Numbered from the stretch's first letter, positions 34,331-46,864 are shown. The stretch is DNA of 64,000 bases from Heloderma charlesbogerti (GCA_026122225.1 JANEZZ010000728.1:2356001-2420000); one strand, 5' to 3'. Made by a program: numbers and translations. Notes: generated from the sequence alone by a model not told the origin.

Positions 34331-36577
34331 ATAGGCACACACTCAGGAGCAAGAACACGGAGAGGGTTTAAAGCCCCGCCCCCACTGCTGATACTGATCA
34401 GGATGGCTTGGGTGGAGAATTTTTAACTTTGCTCCCACCCACCCTGATTCTAATCCAAGATCACTGAGGGAGAGGAAATGGTTTTAACCTCCCCTACCCC
34501 GCAATTCTGATCAAGATAGTTTTCCTGCTGCTGATCTGATCCCTGCAGCCCAGCTGCTGATCAGCTGGGGTGCGGGGAATAGGGAGTCTTCCCCACTTCT
34601 GCATGCTGCACAGATTGCAAGGCTGCCCATGTGCATCCTAACACCTTGACTCTAGAAACAGCCACATTGCCTGGGTATGGTATGTCAACTAAAAGCTTGG
34701 ATATGCAGGGCAATGAAGAACATGCACGTGTCCTATGCTGTTTTGGTGTACACAACAGCTGGGGGTTCCACTTCCATGCTATAGGTATGCAATCTCTGGA
34801 ATATGCAAAGGCCTTCCTCCTAGTCAGTCCCAATCAAGCCATCCAAGGCACTCTCCTGATCTGCCATCCAGAGCTCCCAAGAGAGAAAACTCCATGCCAA
34901 GGTACTGCCATCACTGATAAACACATCAACACTCATTAGCATTTGTTAAGGCTTGGGAACTACATCCAGAATGCCCTGCTTTGTACTTGTGCACTCACAA
35001 CTATGGCAAGCCTACTAGTACCCTAGATACCCCTTTGCCCCTCCTGTGATACCCTCTTTTGAAACATTTCCCCTAAACCAGGGGAATTATCTTCAGTAAA
35101 AGTTCATTTTTTGCTGCCCTCTTGAGAGAGGTGATCTCCCACAGTCAGTTCCCAACCCCACCAACCCCATTTTCCTTCTTATCTTCCCTCGTTTTCCTTC
35201 TCCATCCAGCTCTGTTTTTATTACTTTGTACTTGGAAAATTAGGGCTCTGCTGGACCTATCAAGGCATCACCAGATTTTGGTTCCCATCATCATCTTTCT
35301 GTGTCCTCAAATCACTAACACGATTTAAAAGATATACACTTTCATGAAATGTATAATGTAATACACCTTAAAACGATGAGTGAAAAACAAAAAGGAAGCT
35401 TTGCCAAATATTTGCTTCATCATAAACTGTGTGTTTTAAATGTGAAACTGCAGGATTACTCTTATCTTTAGCTTTTGCAGGATTTCTTGATGACATGACT
35501 TACCTTCTTTGACTTCCTGCACAGCCACAGCACTTACATACCTGCATTCTTATTTCATTTCTCGTCTGCCCATATAAATGCTATGAGCATGCTTATTACT
35601 GTTGCAATTCCAAACGAACTATTGGTATACCCAGTTGCAGAGTATAATACTTCTTTGAACAGAGCTCAGCAGAGAAACTACTAAATAAATGCTGGAAAAC
35701 TGGAAGAGATACTAAACCACCTACATAGCTCTTGCTAGGGGAAGAGAAATCTCTCTCATCTTGATAGCAAAAAACATGGAATGACATGCACATTCCATAA
35801 TAATGTTGGCAGTAGTCTACAAAGCACAGGTCATTTGCTTTCTGCAAAGTTTGAGTTTAATGCTGCAGCATATTTTGTTGTATTCTTCATTTTTCTGTTC
35901 TTGTTTTTAACTTGTTTCTTTTTGATTCTGTAAGCACCATGAGAACTACTTCTTATAGTATGGCCTGCACATACCTAACTACATACATACTTATACCTTT
36001 ATTCTTCCCCTTTTCATAATCCGGTTTTTTTCTGGTTCCACCATAGTCTGAGACTTCATATTATATCAGTTATCTCCAATCAACTATATGAACTACAAAA
36101 TTAACCCTAAATTTTATTTCTGCAAGTCATCGCTATGATGATTCAGAGAAAGCATACAAAACTCCCTACAGGGGAGATGTAGGAGTTACTTATCTCATGT
36201 CATTTGCTCTCAGCTTCAAGCAGTTATTTTAAGAAAAGTGTCCTTTGTACATACAAAGTGCCACATTATAATTTAATTATCCGAGCAACAGAAGTTAATA
36301 TAAATGCATAATCCACTGCCAACTTCTTATACATAGTTACATACTACTTAATTGAAACAAAGCACTTGATTGTACTTTTTTGTGTTTTCATGCAAATTAA
36401 GAGAATTCTAAAGATCAGATTCCATCTGTATTTAGCTAGTCACTACAAAATTGCCAACAAATATTTTCCAAGAAATTTGTACTGTAGATTTGTACAAAAT
36501 TCATCATGTAAACTTTTTAATTTTATAGAATATCAGTTGTTTTATCTGAGGCCCTCATGTGTCATTTACAGCTTGCT
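34331..36577 (+). other. Unassigned intronic sequence
   Basis: 34340-34560 is C-rich with repeated ctgctgatc motifs. 35880-35960 is vaguely LINE-tail like. No confident element and no gene evidence. Confidence 0.35.
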
Positions 36578-36658
36578 ATATGTGTTCACCCCTTCATGGA
36601 TCACTGCCTTGTTGTGGCGAAGGGGCTTGCGTAACTCAGTGAAGCTATAAGCTATGCC

Positions 36659-38240
36659 GTGCAGGGCCACCCAAGACGGAAGGTCATGGCGGAGAGTTCT
36701 GACAAAATGTGGTCCACTGGAGAAGGAAATGGCAACCCACTCCAGTATTCTCGCCAAGAAAACCCCATGGAACGTATCACAAGGCTAAAAGATATGATGC
36801 CGGAAGATGAACCCCTCAGGTCGGAAGGTGTCCAATATACTACTGGGGAAGAGCAGAGGGTATTTCCAAGTAGTGCCAGAAAGAGTGAAGCGGCTGGGCC
36901 AAAGCCGAAAGGACACTCAGCTGTGGATGTGTCTGGTGGTGAAAAGAAAATCCTATGCTGTAACGAACAATATTGTTTAGGAACCTGGAATGTCAGATCA
37001 ATGAATCAAGGTAAGCTGGAGGTGGTCAAACATGAGATGGCAAGATTGAACATCAACATCTTGGGAATCAGCGAACTAAAATGAATAAGCATGGGCGAAT
37101 TTCATTCCGGTGACCATTATATCTACTACTGTGGGCAAGAATCCCTTAGAAGAAATGGAGTAGCACTCATAATCAATAAAAGGGTGGGAAAAGCAGTATT
37201 GGATTACAATCTCAAAAATGATAGAATGATGTCAGTACGAATCCAAAGCAAACCATTCAACATCACAGTAATTCAAGTCTGTGCCCCAACCACTGAGGCA
37301 GAAGAAGCTGAGGTTGATTGGTTCTGTGAAGACCTACAACACCTTCTAGAACTAACACCAAAAAAAGATGTCCTCTTCATCATAGGGGATTGGAATGCCA
37401 AAGTAGGAAGTCAAGAAATCACCGGGATAACAGGCAAGCATAGCCTTGGTGTACAAAATGAAGCAGGACAAAGGCTAATAGAGTTTTGCCAAGAGAAAAC
37501 ACTGATCATAGCAAACACTCTTTTCCAACAGCACAAGGGGCAACTCTACACATGGACATCACCAGGTGGTCAATATCAAAATCAGATTGATTATGTACCT
37601 TGCAGCCAAAGATGGAGAAGCTCTATATAGTCAGTCAAAACAAGACCTGGAGCTGACTGTAGCTCATATCATGAGCTTCTTGTTGCAAAATTTCAGCTTA
37701 CATTGAAGAACATAGGGGAAACCACTAAACCATTCAGGTATGACCTAAATCATATCCCTGATGAATATACAGTGGAGGTGAGGAAAAGATTTCACGGATT
37801 AGACCTGATAGACAGAGTGCCTGAGGAACTATGGACGGAGGTCCGTAACATTGTTCAGGAGGCAGCAACTCAATCCATCCCCAAGAAAAAGAAATGCAAG
37901 AAAGCCAAGTGGCTGTCTGATGAGGCTTTACAAGTAGCTGAGGAAAGAAGGGAGGCGAAAAGCAAGGGAGAAAGGGGAAGATATATCCAACTGAATGCAG
38001 AGTTCCAGAGAATAGCTACTGAAAGTGAAGCTCAAATATTTTGGCCACCTAATGCGAAGAGAAAACTCCCTGGAAAAGACCCTGATGCTGGGAAAGATTG
38101 AAGGCAAAAGGAGAAGGGGACGGCAGAGGATGAGATGGCTAGATAGCATCACCGATGCAGTGAATATGAACTTGAGCACACTCCGGGAGACAGCGGAGGA
38201 CAGGAAGGCCTGGCGTGCTATGGTCCATGGGGTCACGAAG
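36659..38240 (+). pseudogene. BovB protein, RT core deleted
   Basis: The frame carries GEGNGNPLQYSRQENPMER, CLGTWNVRSMNQGKLEVV, then a stop at 37082 just after ISELK. The endonuclease continues with an intact FIIGDWNAKVGSQ, but SDH is changed to SYH (about 37668) and a stop follows RSSI. After FQRIAT near 38020 the sequence jumps to KLKYFGHLMRRENSLEKTLM, so the whole reverse transcriptase core (over 1 kb in the copy at 5230-8279) is missing. The C-terminus then runs into the nested LINE. Confidence 0.9.
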
Positions 38241-38248
38241 AGTTGGAC

Positions 38249-39645
38249 ACGATTATTTAGACCCATTTCAGTTGGGCTTCAGGCTTGGGCATGGGACAGA
38301 AATGGCCTTGGTCACCTTGGTAGATCTGAGGAGATCAGATCTGAGGAGGGCTCTGGATAGGGGTAAATGCTCCTTCCTTGTTCTCCTCGACCTCTCAGCA
38401 GCTTTTGATACCGTTGACCATGGTATCCTCCTGGACTGCCTGGAGGGGTTGGGCATTGGAGACACTGTATTACGGTGGTTCCGGTCCTTCCTCTCCGGCA
38501 GGTACCAGAGGGTAGCACTGGGAGAGGAGGTTTCGGACCCGTGGCCACTTACTTGTGGGGTGCCACAGGGTTCCATCTTCTCCCCGATGCTATTTAACAT
38601 CTATGTGAAGCCGCTGGGGGCTATCATCAGGAGGTTTGGGGTGCAGTGTCATCAATATGCGGATGACACGCAGCTCTGCCTCTCATTCAAATCTTCACCA
38701 AGGTTGGCCGTAGAATCCCTGTCCAAATGTCTGGAGACGGTGAGTGGCTGGATGGGGAGGAATAAGCTGAAGCTCAACCCTGACAAGACCGAGGTACTTT
38801 TGGTGGGAGACAAGAGGAGGCTGGGGGATGTTGACCTGGTGTTGAATGGGGTACGGCTACCCTTGAAAGACCAGGTCCGCAGCCTGGGGGTCATTTTGGA
38901 CTCCCAGCTGTCCATGGAGGCTCAGGTGTCAGCTGTGAGCCAGACAGCGCTGTATCAACTCCATCTGATACGGCAGCTGCGCCCCTTCCTTCCTGACCAT
39001 CTGCTCCCATTGGTAGTACATGCCCTGGTCTCCTCTCGTTTAGACTACTGTAATGTGCTCTACGTGGGGTTACCCGTGAAGACGGTTCGGAAGCTGCAGC
39101 TGGTATAGAACGCGGTGGCTCGCCTGATTAAAGGCAGCCGCCGGCGAGATCACATCACTCCAGTGCTGAAGGAGTTGCACTGGTTACCAGTCGTTTTCCG
39201 GGCCAAATTCAAGGTGTTGGTTTTGACCTTTAAAACCCTATATGGTTCCGGCCCAGCCTTTCTTAAGGAGTGCCTCCAGCAGCACCAGACAGGCCGCTTA
39301 ACAAGATCAGCCTCGGATGGCCTTCTCTCTGTCCCATCAGCCAAGACAGCTAGACTGGTGGGGACGAGGGAGAGGGCCTTCTCTGTGGTGGCCCCCACTC
39401 TGTGGAACTCCCTCCCTAGGGAACTCCGTCATGCCCCCTCTTTAATGAGCTTCCGTCGTGCATTAAAAACGTGGTTGTTCAGGCAGGCATTTGGGGTGGG
39501 TTAGGGTATTTTAGAAAATGTTTTTATTGTAGAATTTTATTGTTTTAAACTGTTTTATTGTATGTTGTACATCGCCCAGAGTGGCTGGGTGACCAGCCAG
39601 ATGGGCGATTAATAAATTTAATAATAAATAAAATAAAAATTAACG
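38249..39645 (+). mobile_element. CR1/L2-type LINE nested in BovB (5'-truncated)
   Basis: Starts gattatttagacccatttca and ends agatgggcgattaataaatt plus a (TAAA)n-like tail, then returns to BovB (aacgactgaacaacaac). The 5' junction shows short homology (cga/gatta) between the two elements. It is very similar to the long copy at 19985-24050, so the same subfamily. Confidence 0.92.
38260..39504 (+). pseudogene. CR1/L2-type reverse transcriptase fragment
   Basis: It starts within RT at DPFQLGFRLGHGTEMALV and runs LVLLDLSAAFDTVDHGILLD, GVPQGSIFSPMLFN, CHQYADDTQLCLSF (YADD intact), GWMGRNKLKLNPDKTEVLLV to KLQLV and a stop at 39106-39108 (CAG to TAG). It resumes in frame as MARLIKGSRRRDHITPVLKE and ends FRRALKTWLFRQAFGVG at 39504. 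There is only one nonsense change in about 415 codons, so it is young. Confidence 0.9.
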
Positions 39646-39719
39646 ACTGAACAACAACAACAATATGTGTTCAAGGAGATAGGAACAGAGTAGCACATAA
39701 TCATGGACATAAAACAGCT

Positions 39720-40368
39720 AAATTTTATTTGAAGGACCGCATACATCTCTATGAACCTGCTTGGGCTCTTAGATCAGGCCATAGAGGCCCTGCTGAGGTT
39801 GGCAGGCACAAGAGACAGGGTCTCCTCTGTGGTGGCCCCATCCTTTTGACATGCCCTACAGAAGGAAGATGCCTGGCTCGTTTTCTCATTATTTCTAAAC
39901 AGGCCTTAAAGACCTCGATGTTTTAGTCTGCTTTTAGTTATTTATTGATGAAATGAAAGGTTTATGCTCTTTTAGAGAATGATCTTAAGTGGAATGGAGG
40001 TGTGGTACAAAGTGATGGATTGTTCACCACTTCCAAAGTCCTGCCGCTTTGTGCTGGCCAAGGCAAGTGGTGGGGGAAGGTGGGCTTCTTTGTTTTTTCC
40101 TCAGAGGTTGTAAGGAATGGAGTAGCGTTGGATCCAGTGGATGGGGTGTAACTGCCCCACAGAAAGTGGACGTGCTCTTCCACTGGTGGAACTCCTCCCT
40201 GGAGAAGGGGATCTCTACACCATCATAAACCCCTCCAACCAGTGGTTCTAGGTGATAAGATTGCTGTGCCTATTAATTCCATTTATGGTGATATTGTTTT
40301 ATGTTTCTGCTTTATAAATTGCTTTGAGAAGGGTGTGCCTTGGAAAATGCTCTAAATAAATACGAAGT
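39720..40368 (+). mobile_element. CR1/L2-type LINE 3' fragment (older)
   Basis: gaaggaccgcatacatctct, ctgcttgggctcttagatca encode a decayed LKDRIHLYEPAWALRS, like DRILPYEPTRALRS at 53660. The 3' end is cataaattgctttgagaag-like (40310-40335) with aaataaatacg. 39950-40280 is less certain and may include a separate insertion. Confidence 0.6.
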
Positions 40369-41026
40369 TAGGGTGAAGACAAGTGTAATATAAGAGAGTT
40401 CACAGAGCCAAAACAAACATTACTTTAATTGTAATTTAGCACCTACAGCTTCCCCCCCCCCCATTTTTACTCTGGAGTAGGTACAGGGGAATTGATCCAG
40501 ATCATGTTACTAGAGTGGTGAGTAGGGGAGTATATAAGATCACCCCACTGCTCTAACATAGAGCAATGCCTGATTCACATGCAGATGCAAAATGAAAGCT
40601 TTGTCAGTATATTAAAGGTAGGCTGACCCTTCGTTACAGTTGGTTTCAATAATGCAAATTATTTTAACAATCTAGATTGTCTTGCTTAGATCGGCAAGCT
40701 GGGTTCGTGCCGTTGTGCAGAATAAGCCCTCCAACTCCCTAACTTTAGTTAAATAATAATGGTGGCTTGCAGTACGGGGACATTCCTCTTTGAAAATAGC
40801 CAGATCTCCATTTAGTGCTAAGCAGTGCTGTCTGCTTGAATTTGGTACTGATTTAATTCTGTACAAAAAAAATACTGTCATCATAGCAAATCATTCAGGC
40901 TGCAGAATGTCTTTCAGCCCAAGAGCCAAATTCCATTTCAGATAAGCTTTTGGGGGTGCATTCCAGTGGTGGACGGGGCCAAAGGCAAAAGGAGCATGCC
41001 CAAAATACAAAAAATACCAGCGTATG
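40369..41026 (+). other. Unassigned intronic sequence
   Basis: Contains a C-run at about 40452-40462. No recognised element. Confidence 0.35.
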
Positions 41027-41274
41027 TTATATTTATTTATTTATTTTATTACATTTATATCCCGCCCTTTTTCCTTCTTAAGGAACTCAAGATAGCGTAC
41101 ATAGTCCTCCTCTCCATTTTATCCTCACAACAACAACCCTGTGAGGTGGGTTGGGCTGAGAGTCTGTGACTGGCCCAAAGTCACTCAGTGAGCTTACATG
41201 GCCGAGTGGGGACTAGAACCCGGATCTCCCGACTCCCAGTCCAACATTCTAGCCACTACACCACACTGGCTCTG
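41027..41274 (-). mobile_element. tRNA-derived SINE with L2-like tail
   Basis: The reverse complement starts agagccagtgtggtgtagtg (A-box region) and continues gggttctagtccccactcgg (B-box region), a conserved gccagtcacagactctcagc, ctcacagggttgttgttgtg body, and the tail gggcgggatataaatgtaat, aaaataaataaa. Confidence 0.85.
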
Positions 41275-42852
41275 AAAGTTTACTGCCTGTAAACTAGACC
41301 TTAGCAAAAGCATTTCAGCCTTTTAGAATTCTGAAAAAACTGCATGAAAGCTGGGCAACCACCAAACAATCCATTGTTGGTGGAAAGGGGGTGGGGCCTG
41401 GGGAAGAGGGTGGGGCCATCTGGGGAGCCCCAGAGAACTGGATTTGGCCCCTAGGAAGGCTGGATTTGATCTCCAGGTCTGAAGTTCTGCACCTCTGACA
41501 CAGTTGATCCCTTCTCAAAGACTGAGATTAGTTAGATTTATTTTTTTGTAGTGTATGGCAAGATGAAAAGATGTATGTTTCAGTGGCCAGTGGAAAGCAA
41601 GTATAGCGCGATAAGGAGACCCATCTCCTGAACACTAGAAGCTCTTCTTTAGTTTCTGAGCTTTCAGCAATCTTTGTCCAGTTTTTTCAGCAATTACATA
41701 GGTTAAACACATGCTTTTGTTTCAGAATGCCAGGTAACACTTGTATCAGAAACTCATGAATGCTTAGAATACACACATCTTTTATAACATCTCCTATGAC
41801 TAACTTCATAGGTCCTTCATTGCTGCAAGCAGCTGACAGAGAGAGATGACTGTGAACAGACCATTACAATCGCATCATCAATTCATCACATGGAACAGTG
41901 TTGCTGAAGTGACCTACTTTTCCTGTTTTGCGTTCAGAAGGTTAATCCTGTTTAGCCTTGCTGGGAGGGGAATAGGCACACCAGAGTGCTTGGAGTTGTA
42001 CAGATGGCTGCCTTCATTGATGAATATTTGTTTTTTCTTCTCTTTTCTGTAAAGTGTGACCACGGGAAGGCTTCACTCAGGCAGCAGAAGTGGCCATTTT
42101 GCACAGAGCTGATTAAAAGCAGTATTCATAAGGAGTATCCATTTGTAGATATTTACACTGCACATTTCTTTTAGAGGGTTCCCAAGACTATTGGCAAAAG
42201 TCAATACATGCAAACACACATACAGGCAGACCTTTGATCAGAATCTGTGCTCTTTTACCCAGCCTTAATGTTAGTGTCACTGATAAGGGAAGGATTGTGC
42301 TTTATAAATTGCTTGATTTGCTACTGAACAATATTCATGGAGGTATTATAGCCATTTAATAGCTCAAAATACTACTTAAACAGTTCTAGTGGCGAATACA
42401 GGGAAGAATATAAATACCATTTTTAAATTTAGGCATAAGTGTCCTAGTCTTAAGGTGGTGGCGGTGGGTGGATTACCAAAAATGCTTCACAGGAGTTGAA
42501 ACGGAAGAGCAGCTGTATTGATTGATTGATTTGGATTATAGCCCTCCACATGTCAAGGTCTTGCAGTAACAACACTAAAACTGAGCTCCAATAAAATCTG
42601 TATCTAACAAACACATTAATCCATTTGAATTATAAAATACAGAGCAAGAATCAAAACTAGCTCATGCTGTTTAGTGAGACAGAAAGTCAGCCCAGATTAA
42701 AGCCAGCCCAGATAGAAAGCACTTTTGGAAAATATACAGGTTTGGGTCTGGGCCTTTGCAAATGTCCAGAGGAAGGGACTTTTGAGGAAGCTGTGGTGAA
42801 ATAGTCTTTTTAGGTTCTAGTGGCATAGACAATATTAGGGGACACCCTAGGG
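41275..42852 (+). other. Unassigned intronic sequence
   Basis: No recognised element. 42520-42545 has a short gattgattgattt repeat. Confidence 0.35.
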
Positions 42853-42986
42853 CAGCCTTCCCCAACCTGGTTCCCTCCAGAAGTGTTGGACTACAACTCT
42901 CTTCATTCCAGCCAGCCAATGGTCATGCTGGCTGAGATAATGTGAATTGTAGACCCATACATCTGGAGGGCACTAGGCTGGGAAAG
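42853..42986. mobile_element. CATCTGGAGGGC-family foldback MITE
   Basis: gggcagccttccccaacctg, gttccctccagaagtgttgg, actacaactctcttcattcc, ccaatggtcatgctggctga, then the mirrored acatctggagggcactaggc, tgggaaagagtg. Well preserved; relatives are at 17955, 47285 and 59205. Confidence 0.85.
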
Positions 42987-43039
42987 AGTGTCCTGGGATG
43001 ATTTCAAACATTATAATAGAGCATTGGGAAAGCATTCTC

Positions 43040-43545
43040 TAAGGTTTGTAAGACTCCAAGCCTCTTAGTGCTTTATAGATCAGAAACAGTATCTTGAAGT
43101 GTACCCCTGTCAAGGGGGCAGTGAAGATGCTGGAGCAATAGGGCGACCTAGATTCTCTTGGCGACTTACTCCTGAAACATCCAAGTGCAGACCTACATAC
43201 AATGCATTACAGTAAATTAGTTTTGAACTACGAAGACACAAATGACAATTGCTAGGTTTGAATCAGACCAGAATGATTGCAGCTTTCTTATGAGGTGGAA
43301 TTGGTAAAGAATACAACTGGGAACCACTGTAACCTGGCCTTCCAGGCACAGCAGTTGGTCCAAGATCAGAACAAAGCTAAGAACCTGAGTGACTAAGAGA
43401 GGCGGAATGTAATCAGTGATCCCATACCTGAGGGCACCCCCCCCCAACAACCTGTGGACAAGACCAGCCTGAACTGCCCAGTGAGTCAACACAATTCCTT
43501 TTAGAACTAAACAGAGCAGCCTACTTCCTCCCTCCATCCTTTCCC
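43040..43545 (-). mobile_element. CR1/L2-type LINE fragment
   Basis: On the minus strand a decayed frame gives YGITDYIPPLLVTQVLSFVL, ILDQLLCLEGQVTVV, YQFHLIRKLQSFW, the LGVILDS...MEAQVSAV...LYQLHLIRQLRPF segment of the other copies, followed by a 3' part with gtcttacaaaccttagagaa. Strongly diverged. Confidence 0.65.
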
Positions 43546-43888
43546 CTTATCAAATTTCAACTAAATTGTTAAACAAATCTCAAAATGATACCTAAAACAT
43601 ATAAAATCTATATATAAATAAATAAAGGATAGAATACATACCTGATAGAATTATATAAATTACAATAAAGAACCCTCAGGGAAATTAAAAGGGGGAAAAA
43701 GAGACGGTCCTAGAATGTTAAGAATGTAATGGGTGTGGATAACCAACATGGAAGAACTTATGATAAATTGTGGTAGAGGAATTTCAAATAGGTGACAGGA
43801 CATCGTAAGGAGATGGAAAACCAATAAGTAGGTCTTATTCAAAAATAGTAATTAATGTTCTAGTATCAAAGGGTGCTGACAATGCTTC
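43546..43888 (+). other. Unassigned intronic sequence
   Basis: AT-rich, no recognised element. Confidence 0.35.
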
Positions 43889-44963
43889 TGGGCTCCTTCA
43901 CACAGGGCTGTTTTTTTGGTACCATTGCCATCCTTCATTCATGACATTTCCCACATGCAATACACAACATCATTGTCTTGCAGCAGCCACCCCACATCTT
44001 CCCCCTGTTTTCCTATGATATTTCTGTATGCAGAAAATGTGGTATTATTTGCAGCCATGCAACGGATCCGCCATCACCCGCCCGTATATTGCTGACATTG
44101 CACTATTATGACATGCTTTGTGTGGGCAGGTGTTGGGTGGTGTGGTGTTGACGTCACCTAGTGTCGCCGGTCGGGTGGGAGTGTCACCCTCCCGCTCTTC
44201 CCTTGACCTCCAGCCCTTTTGTCATTCTCCTCCTAGGAACAACACTGGGAACTTTGGGAATGCAGTGTAACGGCTTTTCACTAGTACAGCATGGTGGAGA
44301 CTGCTGCTGCTGCAAATGCCCGCAGTATCGCAGCCCCTTTTCACTCAATTTCCTCTCCCAGTGTATACTCAAATGAGAAAAGTGTTACTGCTTGCTTTTA
44401 CTGACTGGTGCATGTGGGGGATGACACTTCGGAAGTGCATTATACCAGCGTTTCACTAGTACAGCATGGCAGAGACTGCTGCTTCTCTGAACGCCCACAA
44501 TGTTGCAACCCCCTTCCACTCAATTCCCTCTTCCAGTGTATACTCAAACAAGAAAAGTGTTACTGCTTGCTTTTACAAAGACAATACTGACTTGCGCAAG
44601 GGTGGGTGGGTGGGGGGAAGCAGACTTCTGAAGTTGTGTACATACTGTGGATTGCACATAGAAGTTCCACAGGTAGGGATCGGAGGCAGTGGAAGTGAAA
44701 AGGGGAAGCAAGGAAGTTGAAATGGGAAAGTTCATGCCGAGAGGGAGGAGGGCTACCCCACAGGGGGTGGACAGTGAGCATACAATGTTGCTGACATCCG
44801 ATAACATCCTGCCAGGCTCCACCCACCAGTGTAAATGGCAGGTAGCATTATGTAGTAAAAATAAAACTGGCTGGATAAACAACTGATTTAAATCCCACAA
44901 AGAATGTGGAAGCAGAAACCCCAGTAGCTGTGGGATAAAAAGCCTGGTGTGGTGAAGCCCTCT
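43889..44963. mobile_element. Non-autonomous DNA transposon with internal duplication
   Basis: The ends ctgggctccttcacacaggg and aaaaagcctggtgtggtgaa, gccctct are inverted relative to each other. The interior has two direct copies of a 175-bp unit (about 44250-44424 and 44425-44592): ttcactagtacagcatgg at 44277 and 44452, gtgttactgcttgctttta at 44382 and 44557. A related block lies at 51600-52363. Confidence 0.6.
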
Positions 44964-45558
44964 GTCTCTTGCTTGCTTATCCCAATCTATTAATAACGTT
45001 GCAACATAGTACAACTTTGGTGTTCTTGTAGACCTTGCTTCGTGACTTTTCTTGTCTATCTCGCTTCTTATCTCTGCTGAATCCTAATTTCAGCTCTGGT
45101 TCCTTAATTAAAAGAAAATCCAGTCTTTGCTTCCCTACTGTGTTCTGGCTACATAGCGTGGCTCCTACATTTATATTCTTATTGCAAAATATTATACAAG
45201 TTCCTACTCAACTCTAGAGCTGATTCCCCACTTCATCTTCAGACTTGGTTTCTGGATTTAATTTATAATCAGAGATGGCCTATATCTAATACTTTCCTTT
45301 TGCTTGAAGACTTGGCTTTGGTTTTGGAATTATGAGTCCTGACCTCTACAGTTTCTGGACTTTTCTGAACTCAGCATTACAATGATGTCACAGTCAGACA
45401 TGTTGGCAGAAATAGATAGAAAGACTATGGTCTTGAAAGGCAGCTAAGAAATGTATTAACTAAATACATATAATAAATTGTCAGGCAAACCACACAAGAT
45501 GATGGAAGTTTTTGGAAGTAGTGTTGTTGGTCCATCAGAGAAGATTCAAACACTCCAG
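44964..45558 (+). other. Unassigned intronic sequence
   Basis: No recognised element. Confidence 0.35.
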
Positions 45559-45728
45559 TAGGACAATACTTTTATTAGGCCGAGCTAAGGTGTTAGTGAG
45601 CAAGCTTTTGAGTTTACCAAAACTTTTCTTTAGGCTGGATGTTAAGCAAAGAAATATTCTAGAGAACTCAGCAGCTTGCTCACAACTTAGCAGTCTTTTT
45701 AGTTGGCCCTAATAAAAGTACTATCCTG
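45559..45728. mobile_element. Palindromic MITE (ACTTTTATTAGG)
   Basis: taggacaatacttttattag, gccgagct at the left and agttggccctaataaaagta, ctatcctg at the right, with inner arms gtgagcaagctttt / cagcttgctcac. Confidence 0.75.
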
Positions 45729-46039
45729 TCGTGGCTTTCCGATTTACAGTTCTGTTGTCATAATGCCTGACATCCCATTTGTGGAATGCAAAGAGTGTAA
45801 CTCTGATCTGAATTGTTGTTGTTGTTGTTATTTATCTGAATATATTGTGCTTGCTAAGGATAAAGAATATTCATTTTCATGTTTCTGACTTCTCTTAGTT
45901 GTACTTGGAGAATCAGGGTCATACCATTTTTCTTTAATTAGAGAAGCTTGTGATGACAAAATGCAAAGCCTCTTGCCAAAGCTGCAGAAAAGAGAATAGA
46001 TATATGGTTGGGGGATATGCTCAAGATCCAGGGTACAAT

Positions 46040-46290
46040 GTTTGTTTGTTGTTGTTTACTGCATTTATATCCCACCTTTTTTCCTCTTGCAAGGAACCCA
46101 AGGTGGCTTACATGATCCTCCTCCTCTCCATTTTATCCTCACAACAACAACCCTGTGAGGTGGGTTGGGCTGAGAGTCTGTGACTGGCCCAAAGTCACCC
46201 AGTGAGCTTCCATGGCCGAGTAGGGACTAGAACCCAGATCTCCCAGCTCCTAGTCCAACACTCTTGCCACTACACCACACTGGCTCTCCT
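46040..46290 (-). mobile_element. tRNA-derived SINE with L2-like tail
   Basis: Same family as 41027-41274: the reverse complement has agagccagtgtggtgtagtg, gggttctagtccctactcgg, cacagggttgttgttgtgag and an aaggtgggatataaatg tail. Flanking gtacaat at 46033-46039 and 46291-46297 is a likely short target duplication. Confidence 0.85.
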
Positions 46291-46810
46291 GTACAATCCT
46301 GCTCATTCTGCATAATCCTCCCCTCCCACACTTGGCTGCTCCTGCATTGAGTGGACCACTGCTGTACCAAACACACTGCAATGCTTCACTGCCATCCCCA
46401 CCAAGCCAGGACCTTCCTGCATCTCACTTTCAATCCACCAGGGGCCTGTTCTTCCCCAGGGCCCCATGAGGTGTCAGTCCTGTTCTGTTGCTAGTAGCCT
46501 CTGTGTTGGGACCCTTGGGAAGAAGCCAGCTGCTGGATGCTTCAAGATGCCTAGGAGGAGCTCCCCCCCCCCCCGCTCAATGTGCAAAAAGAAAGAACAA
46601 AGGAGCAGGATTGCAGTCCGAGTGTGGCTACAATCTGGCCAAAAAAGCAGACGAAGACGGTTGAGTGATGATTCATAGAGCCACTGGCTTAAAAATAAAT
46701 TTAGGTGTCATGACAAATGAAGTAAAACAACAGTGATTCTGTTAGAAATCTAACCATTATAGAAATCTAGTGAAATTATGTGTTACAACTATCCCAACTT
46801 CTTCCAACAG
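46291..46810 (+). other. Sequence just upstream of the NPAS2 start-codon exon
   Basis: Contains a C-run (46564-46575) in a GC-richer patch and ends in the polypyrimidine tract and cttccaacag acceptor of the exon at 46811. No element recognised. Confidence 0.5.
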
Positions 46811-46864
46811 AAAAAGCTGCTTAGACAATCTAATGGATGAGGATGAAAAAGACAGGGCAAAGAG
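46811..46864 (+). CDS. NPAS2: NPAS2 start-codon exon (5'UTR end and residues 1-10)
   Basis: The acceptor is cttccaacag at 46801-46810 and the donor AAGAG|gtgagt is at 46864/46865. The start codon is at 46833 (C at -3, G at +4), giving MDEDEKDRAK plus two bases of the Arg-11 codon. This matches the known NPAS2 N-terminus and differs from CLOCK, which has a longer leader and EEDDKDKAKR. The 22 bases before the ATG are 5'UTR, so the first exon must be noncoding. The Arg-11 codon is completed by the first base of the next exon at 50520. Confidence 0.93.

Larger units (their letters stand above)
36589..39662 (+). mobile_element. BovB LINE with 11-bp TSD, carrying a nested L2-type LINE
   Basis: It begins ccccttcatggatcactgcc and ends in the CAACAA tail. 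It is flanked by a perfect 11-bp duplication atatgtgttca (36578-36588 and 39663-39673). The BovB part is 36589-38248 plus 39646-39662. In between sits a 5'-truncated CR1/L2-type LINE (38249-39645). The 5' end goes further than in the copy at 5215-8279 and may be complete. Confidence 0.93.

Noticed and set aside
41200..41274. Possible tRNA gene on the minus strand
   Set aside because: The A/B-box-like segment heads a SINE with body and tail, is repeated at 46040-46290 and 13550-13672, and does not give a clean cloverleaf.
44250..44592. Two-unit direct repeat considered as CRISPR-like or satellite array
   Set aside because: Only two 175-bp units inside a transposon of a vertebrate genome; no spacers or short repeats.
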